This document shows, one piece after another, positions 1-8,283 of a stretch of 64,000 bases of DNA (positions are counted from its first letter, which is position 1; every line of letters starts with the position of its first letter). The translations under genes and the position numbers were made by a program. Below the pieces are notes generated by a model, which was not told where the DNA came from, did not search any database, and saw only the letters and a program-made list of their open reading frames with translations. The DNA is from Actinomadura physcomitrii. Lineage in GTDB: Bacteria; Actinomycetota; Actinomycetes; Streptosporangiales; Streptosporangiaceae. Location of the stretch: contig NZ_WBMS02000021.1 of assembly GCF_008923205.2 (NCBI RefSeq), forward strand, positions 1 to 64,000, read 5' to 3'.

Positions 1-344
1 GACAGCGTCTGGGACCGGAAGGCGCCGATGGACGCGTCGGTCTTCGGACCGGCGTCCCGGAAGCGCTCCAGGTCCTCGCCGCTCCGCGTCCTCAGCGCCG
101 TCACGGCCGCGGCGCGCTCCGCCTGCACCTCGCCGATCATGGCGCCGGCGGGGCCGCCGACCCGGTCGTAGGCGGTGCCGAAATCGAGCCGGTGCAGCGC
201 GGAGGTCAGCGCCGTGACCGCGGAGAACGACCAGATGGCGACCAGCGAGGCCAGCGGGATGACCAGCAGCAGGCCGATCCGGCGGCGGATGGGGCGCGTA
301 CGCGGCCGGCCGTGGGAGCCATGGACGTGTTCGGGTTTCGCCAC
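1..344 (-). CDS. Nitrate/nitrite-sensor type histidine kinase, N-terminus only (partial)
   Basis: The gene runs off the left edge, so only the first ~114 residues are visible. A GTG start at 344 is preceded by a purine-rich AGAAAGGGA site. The product opens with a short cytoplasmic tail rich in Arg and Pro, then RIRRRIGLLLVIPLASLVAI-like residues forming one membrane helix. This is followed by an extracellular segment with an AGAMIGEVQAERAAAV stretch. Known family pattern: actinomycete sensor kinases with an extracellular NIT (nitrate/nitrite-sensing) domain, usually ~700-1000 residues with HAMP and HATPase_c domains downstream. Those domains lie outside the window, so kinase identity is inferred from the N-terminus alone. 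It is divergent from the PucR gene to its right. Confidence 0.6.
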   Translation of the reverse strand, partial: MAKPEHVHGSHGRPRTRPIRRRIGLLLVIPLASLVAIWSFSAVTALTSALHRLDFGTAYDRVGGPAGAMIGEVQAERAAAVTALRTRSGEDLERFRDAGPKTDASIGAFRSQTL

Positions 345-913
345 CGGTTCCCTTTCTGCGGAGGAGGGGGTGCTCTCCTGCGGCCGGCGCCCGTCCGCCC
401 AGTGCGGCGACCGGGTGAGCCACCGCACGAGGGGCGGCCGCTCGTGCCGTCCAACGGGTCCGAGACCGCTCAGCGAAGATTCATGCTGCGAGGTGCGAGA
501 ATATTATTCTCGCATTCGAAATATCGCAATACCGAGAGCGGCCGTCTCGCCTGCTCGGCGTTGACCTGCCCCGAGGCGCCTTGCACGTCGGGGAGCATGC
601 GCCGGCGCGCCCCGCCCGCGGCGAGATCCGCCGCCTTCGATGATCTTGAATTGGAAATGCTATGCTTCGCTCGCGAGAAGTACCTTCTCAATCGATCAGG
701 CCGGCTCTCCGGAGTCGCAAGCGTCGATCCGCGGAACACCGACCCCACCCCCCTCAAGCCGTTCCGCAGGTCGAGGCCCCACCCGGGCCTGTGGAACGCA
801 GCCGCCTGGTACCGCCCCACCATCGCCGCTGGGTCCGCCCGAGTCCGCACCCGACCGGGTCGCCCGCCGGAGGCCCGCTCCCGGCCTCCGCGCTTTGCGA
901 GGGAGTCCGTTAC
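345..913. other. Divergent intergenic region with an AT-rich inverted repeat
   Basis: About 570 bases separate the kinase and the PucR gene. I see no credible coding frame: the apparent ORFs here have shadow-type Arg/Pro composition. The notable part is an AT-rich island at about 490-545 and 640-680 inside very GC-rich DNA. It holds a clean inverted repeat at 495-513 (8-bp arms GCGAGAAT/ATTCTCGC, 3-bp spacer). This is the likely promoter/operator zone for one or both divergent genes. No -35/-10 pair stands out well enough to call. Confidence 0.4.
495..513. promoter_or_regulatory. Inverted repeat, candidate operator
   Basis: Perfect 8-bp arms (GCGAGAAT and ATTCTCGC) flank an ATT spacer in the AT-rich part of the kinase/PucR intergenic region. 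Length and symmetry fit a dimeric regulator site. It is not followed by a T-run, and it lies ~150 bases from the nearer start codon, so an operator is more likely than a terminator. Confidence 0.35.
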
Positions 914-2143
914 ATGGCCTCTGCCAGCACAGTCACCGTCTCAACGTTCCGGACGGCGCTCCGCGAAGCCGGCGACGCCCCTTCCGACCTGGCGGCGGCG
1001 CTCGGCCCCGAGGTGCCGTCGCTCGCCGTCGAGATCGTCAGGGAGATCCGCGGATCCGTCGGCGATTTCGGCGAGCTGCCCGAAAGGACCTCGCACGGCC
1101 GTGTCGTCGCGGCCGTCGAGCGCACGCTGCACCAGTTCATCGATCAGATCGCGAACCCCCGGGGCACAAGCGATCAGGGGATAAGGGTCTACCGGCGGAT
1201 CGGCCGGGAGGCCTACCGGACCGGAACCGGGCTGGACGCGTTGCAGTCCGCCTACCGGGTCGGGGCCCGGGTCGCGTGGCGGCGCATCGCCGAGGCCGGC
1301 CGGCGCGCGGGATGGTCCGCCGAGACGATGTCCCGGCTCGCCGAGGCGGTCTTCGCCTACGTCGAGGAACTCGCCGAGCACTCGGTCCAGGGCCATGCCC
1401 AGGCCGGGAGGAAGAGCGCGGACCGGCTGACGGCGATCCGCGGCAAGCTCCTGGAGCTCGTGCTCGCCGGCCTCGACGCGGAGCAGGCGGACACGCTCGC
1501 CGACCTGGCCCACGAGGCGCGGTGGCGGATACCGGCCACGGTCGCCTGCGTCGCGGTCGCCCCTGACGACCGGGCCGAGCCGCACCTGCCGCCGGCCGTC
1601 GCCGAGGACGTGCTCGCCGACCTCACCCGCAAGGACGCCTGCCTCGTCGTCCCGGATCCGGACGCGCCGGGACGGCACGAGATGCTCGCCCGCGCGCTGC
1701 GGGGCTCCCCCTTCGCCATCGGCCCCAGCGTTCCGCTCGCGCGCGCCGCGGTCTCGCATCGCCTGGCGCTGCAGACGCTATCACTGATGCGCAGGGGCAT
1801 CATCGCCTTCGACCGGTACGTGCTGTGCTCCGACGAACTGCCGACGCTGGTCCTCTTCCGCAACGAGGACGTGATCGCCCTCATGGCCAAGCGTCTCGAC
1901 GAACCGCTCGCCACGCTGAAGCCGCCCCAGCGCGCGCGGCTGACCGAGACCCTGCACGCGTGGATCGTCACCGGCGGCAGGGTCCCCAGGATCGCCGAGT
2001 CGCTGCACGTCCATGCGCAGACCGTGCGGTACCGGCTGCGGCGCCTGCACGATCTGTTCGGCGACGACATGGAGGACGCGGACTGGAAGTTCGAAATGGA
2101 AATGGTCCTGCGCGCGAAGTCGCTCGCGGGTAACAGGAAATGA
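914..2143 (+). CDS. PucR/CdaR-family transcriptional regulator
   Basis: A 409-residue protein starting MASASTVTVSTF at 914. A long alpha-helical N-terminal half (about 1-170) resembles the RsbT/PucR-type sensory region. The C-terminal ~60 residues carry a PucR-type helix-turn-helix: a region beginning TLHAWIVTGGRVPRIAESLH and then HAQTVRYRLRRLHDLFG, the conserved 'HxnTvryRlrr' signature of this family. PucR regulators in actinomycetes control purine, amino-acid or secondary metabolism genes. No target can be assigned here. Start choice: GAGGGAG lies just upstream of 914; longer in-frame extensions have shadow-like composition. It is convergent with the LAL regulator, with 15 bases between stops, and probably lies outside the polyketide cluster. 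Confidence 0.8.
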   Translation: MASASTVTVSTFRTALREAGDAPSDLAAALGPEVPSLAVEIVREIRGSVGDFGELPERTSHGRVVAAVERTLHQFIDQIANPRGTSDQGIRVYRRIGREAYRTGTGLDALQSAYRVGARVAWRRIAEAGRRAGWSAETMSRLAEAVFAYVEELAEHSVQGHAQAGRKSADRLTAIRGKLLELVLAGLDAEQADTLADLAHEARWRIPATVACVAVAPDDRAEPHLPPAVAEDVLADLTRKDACLVVPDPDAPGRHEMLARALRGSPFAIGPSVPLARAAVSHRLALQTLSLMRRGIIAFDRYVLCSDELPTLVLFRNEDVIALMAKRLDEPLATLKPPQRARLTETLHAWIVTGGRVPRIAESLHVHAQTVRYRLRRLHDLFGDDMEDADWKFEMEMVLRAKSLAGNRK

Positions 2144-2158
2144 CCGGCCCACACCGGC

Positions 2159-4921
2159 TCACGCACGGTCGTGGGCCGCGTCGGGCAGCGCCTCCGCGAG
2201 CTGCTGGCGGGAGGTGATGGCGAGCTTGGTGAACACCTTGCTCAGGTGGTACTCGACGGTGCGCGGGCTGAGGAAGAGCCGGGCACCGATCTCCGGGTTC
2301 GACAGGCCCTCCCGGGCCAGCCGGGCGATCTGCCCCTCCTGAGCGGTGAGGCCACCGCCGGGTGCGCCGGCGGTGCGCTTGCGGACGGTCTCGCCGGTGG
2401 CCCTGAGTTCGCGCTGGGCACGCTGGGCGAAGGCCGCGGCTCCGAAGTTGTCCAGCATGTCGTAGGCGGTACGCAGCTGCTCCCGCGCGTCGAGGCGCCG
2501 GTTCTGCCGGCGCAGCCATTCCCCGTACACCAGATGGGTGCGGGCGAGGTACACGGCGACGCGGCTGCGCTGGAGCCGCTCGATGGCCTCCCGGTAGAGC
2601 GAGTCGGCGGCCTCGCCGTCGGCGAGCAGCGCCTTCGACCGGGCGAGCACGCCGAGGGCCCAGTCGGTGCCGCCGGCGGCGGTGCGGTCCTCGAGCCGCC
2701 GCAGCGCGGCCGCGGCCGCCTCGGTCTCCTTGCCGTAGGCGGCCGCCTCGACCAGTTCGATGAGAGCGAACCCGGTGACCCCCAGATCGTCGTGCCCGCA
2801 CGCCCGTTCCGCATAGTCCAGGGCGTCCTGGTACCGGCCGTAGGCGTTGTGCACCAGCGCGTTCATGTAGAGGCACAGGCTGATCGCCCGCCCCTCGCCC
2901 CAGGCGCCCGCCGCTTCGGCGGCGGCCTCCAGCTGCGCCGGCGCCTCGGCTCCTCCGCGCCAGGCCCGGAGCAGGTTGACGGCGAAACCGAAGTAGGAGT
3001 TGCCGGTCACCTTCAGGATCGCGTCGGACTCCTCGACCAGCGTGGCCGCCGCGTCGAACTGGCCGGCGTAGACGTGCACCGCGGCGCGGTAGGTGAGGGC
3101 CTGGGGAAGGAAGTGGAGCGCTCCCACCTCGCGAGCCGCCTGGACCGCGGACTCGGCCAGCTCGTGCAGGGTCCGGTCGTCCCACATGTCCGCGGCGACC
3201 AGGTAGGTCAGCCAGAGCCAGCGCATGTTGTCGTCCGGACTGCGCCGGGCTTCCCGCCGGAACGCCTCCAGCACGGGCCTCAACCGCGGCGCCCCTTCGC
3301 CGAAGCCCTCGGTGAACCGTGCCGCCAGGCCGTCGAGCAGCGCGTCGGCCGGCCGCGCCGGCAGCGGTCCCGCGGGCGCGGTGCGCGCGGCCTCGGCCAC
3401 CGTGCGCAGCAGGCCGGGCCGGCCGAGCCTGCCGGCGAAGACCGCCGATCCCAGGGCGTCGAGGAAGGCCTCGCGTGCCCGCGCCGCATCGACCCGGGCC
3501 AGCCGGCCGGCCGCCTCCAGCAGCGGCTCGAGGGCGTCGCCGCCGCGCTTGCGCGCGAGGATGATCTGGGCCCGGAGCCAGGCCACCCGCCCGCTCTGGA
3601 GTTCGGTCAACGGGCCCAGTTCCGCGGAGACGAGCAGTTCGAGCGCCATGTCCGGGGCGCCGGCGTCGAACGCGGCCTGGGCCGCGGCCAGCGCTCTCGC
3701 CCCGCGCGCGGCCGGATCGGGCGTCAGCTCGGCCGCGCGCCTCAGGAACGCCGCCGCCGCCGCGATGCCGCCGCGGACCTGCGCCCGGCCGGCCAGCCGC
3801 TCCAGCTCCCCGGCCACCGACTCGTCGGACTCCAGCGCCGCGTACGCGCGGTGCCAGGCCCGGCGTTCGGGATCGGACGCGGGATCGGTCGCCTCCGCCA
3901 GCGCGCCGTGCGCCGCCCGCCGCTCCGCCGGCGACGCGGCCGAGTACACCGCCGACCGCACCAGCGGATGGCGGAACCGCACCCACGCACCGATCTCCAG
4001 CAGCCCGTCGGACTCCGCGGGCTCCACCGCGGAACCCGCGAGGCCGAGATGCCCGGCGGCGCGCCTGATCAGCACCGGGTCGCCGGTCGGCTCGGCCGCG
4101 GCGACCAGCACGAACGACCGGGTCTCGGCGGGCAGCGCCGCCAGCCGCCGGCGGAAGCCCTCCTCGACCCGCGCCGGCACCGCCCGGGCCTCCACCAGCC
4201 CGAACCCGCCCGCGAGCTGCGCGGGACTCAGCCCGCGCGGCAGTTCCATCAGTGCCAGCGGATTGCCGTTCGTCTCGGCCAGGATCCGGTCCCTGATCCG
4301 TTCGTCCAGCGGGAAGCGGACCACCGAGCGCAGCAGCGCCTGCGCGTCCTTCCTGGCCAGGCCGCGGACCTCCAGATCCACCAGCCCGTGGAACTGCCTG
4401 CCCGGCTCGCGCGCCGCGAAGATCAGCCCCACCGGCTCGGCCAGCAGCCGCCGGGCGACGAACGCCAGCACCTGGGCCGACGACTGGTCCAGCCACTGCG
4501 CGTCGTCGACCACGCAGAGCAGGGCGCGCTCCTCCGCCGCCTCCGCCAGCAGGGTCAGCACCGCCAGCCCGATCATGAACCGGTCGGGCGCGTCCCCCTC
4601 GCGCAGCCCGAACGCGACCGCGAGCGCGTCGCGCTGCGGGACGGGCAGCTTCTCGATCCGGTCCAGCAGCGGCGTGAGCAGCAGATGCAGGCCGGCGAAC
4701 GCCAGCTCCATCTCCGATTCCGTCCCCGCGGTGCGGACCACCTGCATGTCGGACGCCTGCCCCACCGTGTGCCGCAGCAGGGCCGACTTGCCCACGCCCG
4801 CCTCTCCGCGCAGCACCAGAGCCCGGCCGCGTCCGGCGCGCACGTCCCCCAGCAGGCCGTCCAGTTCGGCACGCTCTCGGTGCCGATTCAGCAGCGGCGT
4901 CCGCGCCGACAGCGTCCCCAT
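2159..4921 (-). CDS. LAL-type LuxR regulator (AAA ATPase plus C-terminal HTH)
   Basis: A 920-residue large ATP-binding LuxR-family regulator. Residues ~39-46 are a Walker A loop (GEAGVGKS), and a Walker B-like VVDDAQWLD follows about 80 residues later. The middle ~600 residues are a helical TPR-like region. The C-terminus is a LuxR DNA-binding domain: LTAQEGQIARLAREGLSNPE, then ARLFLSPRTVEYHLSKVFTK. LAL proteins (MalT-like) are pathway activators that sense a ligand with the long middle region. The ATG at 4921 was chosen over an in-frame TTG at 4930 because GGGAG is better spaced from the ATG. A 17-bp inverted repeat lies 63 bases upstream. It sits ~6 kb left of the polyketide genes, so membership in that cluster is possible but unproven. 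Confidence 0.85.
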   Translation of the reverse strand: MGTLSARTPLLNRHRERAELDGLLGDVRAGRGRALVLRGEAGVGKSALLRHTVGQASDMQVVRTAGTESEMELAFAGLHLLLTPLLDRIEKLPVPQRDALAVAFGLREGDAPDRFMIGLAVLTLLAEAAEERALLCVVDDAQWLDQSSAQVLAFVARRLLAEPVGLIFAAREPGRQFHGLVDLEVRGLARKDAQALLRSVVRFPLDERIRDRILAETNGNPLALMELPRGLSPAQLAGGFGLVEARAVPARVEEGFRRRLAALPAETRSFVLVAAAEPTGDPVLIRRAAGHLGLAGSAVEPAESDGLLEIGAWVRFRHPLVRSAVYSAASPAERRAAHGALAEATDPASDPERRAWHRAYAALESDESVAGELERLAGRAQVRGGIAAAAAFLRRAAELTPDPAARGARALAAAQAAFDAGAPDMALELLVSAELGPLTELQSGRVAWLRAQIILARKRGGDALEPLLEAAGRLARVDAARAREAFLDALGSAVFAGRLGRPGLLRTVAEAARTAPAGPLPARPADALLDGLAARFTEGFGEGAPRLRPVLEAFRREARRSPDDNMRWLWLTYLVAADMWDDRTLHELAESAVQAAREVGALHFLPQALTYRAAVHVYAGQFDAAATLVEESDAILKVTGNSYFGFAVNLLRAWRGGAEAPAQLEAAAEAAGAWGEGRAISLCLYMNALVHNAYGRYQDALDYAERACGHDDLGVTGFALIELVEAAAYGKETEAAAAALRRLEDRTAAGGTDWALGVLARSKALLADGEAADSLYREAIERLQRSRVAVYLARTHLVYGEWLRRQNRRLDAREQLRTAYDMLDNFGAAAFAQRAQRELRATGETVRKRTAGAPGGGLTAQEGQIARLAREGLSNPEIGARLFLSPRTVEYHLSKVFTKLAITSRQQLAEALPDAAHDRA

Positions 4922-4983
4922 GCCCCTCAATGCTCCCGTTCAGCACCGACCCGTCGGCGCAGCCAGGTCAGCGGCCATCGGGC

Positions 4984-5000
4984 GCATTCTGCCAGAATGC
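4984..5000. promoter_or_regulatory. Inverted repeat upstream of the LAL regulator
   Basis: Arms GCATTCT and AGAATGC (7 bp, perfect) flank GCC, 63 bases upstream of the LAL start codon on the minus strand. Position and dimeric symmetry suggest an operator. No terminator-like context is present because the next gene remnant lies ~460 bases away. Confidence 0.4.
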
Positions 5001-5463
5001 CACTTCCGTCCGACCTCGATCAAGACCCGCCGATAAGGCCCTGACTATATCGAGATGCGAACGTCCGCATCCCCTCCACGGCCCCAAAGACGGCGGGGAA
5101 CCGACCGGGCGGCGCGCCGACGGCCACCGCGACGGCGCGTGCACGCTGTGTCGGCGGAGAGGCACGGCGGACGTGCGGAAGACGGGGTCGCGACCCGGAC
5201 CGGCCGACCGAGAAAGGCGCACTGAATCCGTTTCCTGCTCGGGTCGCGCGACGGTCTCGTGGAGGAAGATAATTCGAGGCCTGATGGGCACAGAATATTT
5301 ACTTGAAGTTATTTTGGAATGGCCGAAGAAACGGCGCGCCGCGGCTCCGGGACGGCGGGGAGGCGGCCCGTGAGCGGTGACCGGCCCGCCGCCCCGCGGG
5401 CCGGTCGTCAGGGGCGGTCCGCTCCGCCGGCGGAGGCCTGCCCTCGCGGCCCGCTCGATCCCT
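5001..5463. other. Non-coding stretch with an AT-rich patch
   Basis: No frame here has plausible protein composition. An AT-rich patch at about 5265-5320 contrasts with the surroundings and may hold a promoter, but no clear hexamer pair is visible. The stretch separates the LAL gene from a permease remnant and may itself be debris from the same deletion events. Confidence 0.3.
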
Positions 5464-5760
5464 TCAGGCGGCGTGGACGGGGGGTTCGGGGGTGTCGGGC
5501 AGGTCCGGGTCCGGGCCGTACTCATCGCGGTCAGCAGCCATATCGTCGCCACCCCCACGCAGGCGGCCAGTACCTTGTCGTCGCCCAGCGCGTGCCAGAA
5601 GTGCGCGAGGTAGCCCACGAACGCCACCGTGATCGCCGCGTTCCCCGCCCACACCGCGATCCAGTAGCCCCACGCGGTCTGGAATCCGACGAAGTCGCCG
5701 AACGCCTTCCGCGCGTAGGCGTACGGGCCGCCGGTCTTCGGGTAGGCACCGGCCAGCCGT
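5464..5760 (-). pseudogene. Amino-acid permease (APC family) remnant
   Basis: Reading the minus strand from 5760, the frame shows AGAYPKTGGPYAYARKAFGD, FVGFQTAWGYWIAVWAGNAA and then about 40 residues of membrane sequence ending ATIWLLTA. These are the conserved second/third helix region of APC-type amino-acid permeases (PKTGGPYAYARKAFG is diagnostic). There is no start codon and no N-terminal ~40 residues: the frame begins abruptly at the junction near 5760. At about 5525 the permease sequence stops. A different frame gives a charged tail (DEYGPDPDLPDTPEPPVHAA) ending in a stop at 5464, as expected for a permease C-terminus. So both the 5' end and a large middle part (about 8-9 helices) are lost. 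The protein cannot be functional. Confidence 0.65.
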
Positions 5761-5761
5761 C

Positions 5762-6100
5762 GTGCTGAAGGTGGACGAGCTTCCGTCCGGTCACCGCGTC
5801 ACCGTGATGTGGCGCGAAGCGGGCGGGCGATCACGGATCGACTCCTACGAGACCTCGTACCAGGCCGCCGCGGGTGAGCATCTGAGGTTGTGGGCGGATC
5901 CGGCCGGGGTGTCGGACGTGGCACCGCGGCGGCACACCCGGACCGTCGCCGAGGCCGTCGGCGCGGGTCTCGGCGCGGCGACCGCCGCCGGCCTGCCGCT
6001 CCTGGCCGCCTACCTGCTGGTCCGGTACCGCTACGACCGGCAACGCGACCGGCTCTGGGACGCCGCCTGGGAGCGCCTGGACGCCGGCCGCTCGCACTGA
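5762..6100 (+). pseudogene. Rv1733c-like membrane protein, C-terminal remnant
   Basis: A 112-residue frame reading LKVDELPSGHRVTVMWREAG, then a beta-rich stretch, one membrane helix (AGLPLLAAYLLVRYRYDRQR) and the ending LWDAAWERL. This is the C-terminal third of the actinobacterial Rv1733c-type family: a two-helix membrane protein of ~180-200 residues in which a charged loop is followed by the second helix and an R-R-x-x-W-D-x-x-W tail. The first helix is absent, and the frame begins two bases after the end of the permease remnant on the other strand. A GTG at 5762 could start translation, but it is probably accidental. It is convergent with the LtrA gene, 6 bases between stops. Confidence 0.55.
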
Positions 6101-6106
6101 TCCGGC

Positions 6107-7357
6107 TTATCCGGTGCGCTCGTCGGCCGTCCAAGCCGTCTTGGCCGCCCGGCGCGAGGCGCCGCCCCGACCGCCGACGATCGTGACGGCGGTCAGCAGG
6201 ACGCAGACGGCGGCGAGCACGGCGACGAACGCGACGACTCCGATCCGCGGTGCCGCGAGCGGCAGGAGGAGGATGGCGGTGGCGCCGGGCAGCACCGCGC
6301 GGGGACGCAGCGCCGGCTTCGCGAAGAGGGGCGCGTGGACGATCCAGAGCAGCAGGACGAACGCCGCCGTCGGGATCGCCATGGCGTAGCAGATCGCGAT
6401 CGGCGAGGCCTCGGCATCGCGGCCGGTCTGCCCGACCGCCGCCTCGAGCCCGGCACCGAGCGCGGCGAGGCTCGCGAAGACGCCGTAGTGGCCATAGCCC
6501 CACAGGTAGGACAGGCGGCGGCGGTCGTCGAGCCCTTCGCCGGCGGGCAGCAGGAAGTACAGCCACCACAGCACGAACAGCAGGACGAGGGCGGACCCGG
6601 CGATGACGACCAGCCGCCGGCTGATCTCGGCGTCCTCGAGCGCTCCGGCGACTCCGTTGGACGCGGCGAGGACGCTCTCGCCGAACAGGATGATCGTGAA
6701 CAGGCCGTAACGTTCGGCTATGTGGTGCGGGTGCCAGTTGGTGGGGCTGGTGCGTTCCGCCCACCGCGGCACCGCGAGCTCCAGCAGGGCCAGCGCGACG
6801 AAGCACGGCTCTTGAGCCGCCGGCGGCAGGACGCCCGCCTCCGCCGAGACGAGCCACAGGATCCAGGCGGCCTGTGCGACGGCGATGCCGAGGGCATAGC
6901 GCAGAGCGGTGCGGCGGCCCGCCGGGTCCTCGACACCGGCGCGCACCCACTGCACGACGAGGGCGATCCGCATGATGATGTAGCCGACCGCGACGGCCCG
7001 GTAGTCGCCGTGGTCGGCCGCCGCCGGTACGCCGGCGGCGAGGACCAGGACGCCCGCCATCTGGACCATGGTCAGCAGCCGGTAGGGCGCGTCGTCGGTG
7101 TCGTACGACGACGCGAACCAGGTGAAGTTCATCCACGCCCACCAGATGGCGAAGAAGACCTGGAGGAACGGGACGAGTCCGGACAGGGCGCGCCCATCGG
7201 GGATGTGGTGGGCGTACTGGGCGGTCACGGCCGCGACCGCGACCACGAAGGTGAGGTCGAACAGCAGCTCGAGCTGGGTCGCGGTGCGGTGCGGCTCGTC
7301 GATCGCGCGGGCGGTCATCCGGATCCGGATCCGGTTTCTGGCGTCTGCCGGCGGCAT
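6107..7357 (-). CDS. Low-temperature-requirement A (LtrA) family membrane protein
   Basis: A 416-residue polytopic protein. Early residues TATQLELLFDLTFVVAVAAV followed by the AIWWAWMNFTWFASSYDTDD segment are the hallmark of the LtrA family. About ten hydrophobic helices follow to the C-terminus, which ends in a short Arg-rich tail. The biochemical role of the family is not established; the name comes from a Listeria growth mutant. The ATG at 7357 is chosen because GGGAGCGAG precedes it and the next upstream in-frame start adds an unconvincing Ser/Ala-rich extension. It is not connected in function with the polyketide genes as far as the sequence shows. Confidence 0.8.
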   Translation of the reverse strand: MPPADARNRIRIRMTARAIDEPHRTATQLELLFDLTFVVAVAAVTAQYAHHIPDGRALSGLVPFLQVFFAIWWAWMNFTWFASSYDTDDAPYRLLTMVQMAGVLVLAAGVPAAADHGDYRAVAVGYIIMRIALVVQWVRAGVEDPAGRRTALRYALGIAVAQAAWILWLVSAEAGVLPPAAQEPCFVALALLELAVPRWAERTSPTNWHPHHIAERYGLFTIILFGESVLAASNGVAGALEDAEISRRLVVIAGSALVLLFVLWWLYFLLPAGEGLDDRRRLSYLWGYGHYGVFASLAALGAGLEAAVGQTGRDAEASPIAICYAMAIPTAAFVLLLWIVHAPLFAKPALRPRAVLPGATAILLLPLAAPRIGVVAFVAVLAAVCVLLTAVTIVGGRGGASRRAAKTAWTADERTG

Positions 7358-7712
7358 GGTCTCGCTCCCGTGGTTGCCTTGAGTCCGTGCGGCCTCACTG
7401 AAGGACCGTGCGGTCGGGCTGAAAGACAGGGCAGCGGCCCGATCTGTGACACCGGACGCCCGATACGTCGGGTTCGCAGCGGGCATCTGGGAGCCCGGCC
7501 ATCACGGGCGCGGCGAGGACGAGGGGTCACCAGCGAGAACGTCCTCGGAGCCGCGCGCCCCGCGTGCGCCGGCCAAGCGCCGCGTCGGCCGTTCCCCGGG
7601 GATCCCGGCCAGGGTCCCCCTGATGCGGACGACGTGCGCGTCCGGCGAGTGTTCGTCGTGTCGGCGAGAGGCTCGCCGACACGGCGAACGGAGGGGACAT
7701 GGTGTCGAAGGG
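7358..7712. other. Intergenic, nothing recognised
   Basis: About 355 bases upstream of the LtrA gene and before an AAA-ATPase remnant. No coding frame of credible composition, no strong hairpin and no clear promoter hexamers. It presumably contains the LtrA promoter. Confidence 0.3.
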
Positions 7713-8262
7713 ATGGCGCGGAGGCGATTCCGAGGCGCGGGGCGCGCGTCCGGCCCCGCCGCCGGCTTCGCGGTGCACGGCCGCGGGGCGGACCCGCGCA
7801 GGGGCGAGTTCGAGCTGTACGGGCGGGTCGCCGAGGTCTCCGACCTGGCCGGCCGGATCGCGCGGCTGCACGGGGGTCGCGGAGCCGTCCTGCTCCTCGA
7901 AGGCGTTCCGGGCATCGGCAGGAGCCGCCTCGCCAGGGAGGCGCAGGCCATCGCGGAGGCCTCCGCCGTCCGGGTGCTGAGCCCAGGCGGTCGTCGACGG
8001 CCTCGCCGCCGCGGGCGCCCGCACGATGCGCCTGGGCCGCCTGCCCGAGGACGCCGTCGCCCGGATGGCCCGCGACCTGCTCGGCGCAGCACCCGGCGAG
8101 GACCTCCTCGCCCTGCTCCGGCAGGCCGGCGGCCGGCCGCTCATGGTCGTCGAGATCGTCCGCGATCTGCTCGGTGCGGGCTCCATCGCCTGGACGGACG
8201 CGGTGGCGCACCTGTCCGGGGAGCCGACGCGCTGCCGAAGGCCGCGTCCGGCGACCGACTAG
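7713..8262 (+). pseudogene. AAA-ATPase/LuxR-type regulator remnant
   Basis: From an ATG at 7713 the frame gives ELYGRVAEVSDLAGRIARLH and then LLLEGVPGIGRSRLAREAQA: the N-terminal ATPase start of an LAL-type regulator, with Walker A GVPGIGRS carrying Arg instead of the usual Lys. At about 7983 the frame breaks. The next recognisable part, in the +1 frame, is AQAVVDGLAAAGARTMRLGR, LPEDAVARMARDLLG, then GRPLMVVEIVRDLLGAGSIA, ending at a stop at 8262. The Walker B segment, the long helical region and the HTH domain are missing. It is best read as an internally deleted, truncated and frameshifted relic. Confidence 0.6.
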
Positions 8263-8283
8263 GAAGGCCGGAGCCGTGTTCTG

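Noticed and set aside
2171..5044. A 957-residue open frame on the plus strand opposite the LAL gene
   Set aside because: Composition is Gln/Gly/Arg/Pro-rich with no motifs, as expected for the antisense frame of a GC-rich gene; the minus strand encodes a complete LAL protein.
5001..8283. An insertion sequence or integrase behind the broken genes
   Set aside because: No transposase or integrase motif, terminal inverted repeats or target duplications could be found; simple deletions explain the remnants.
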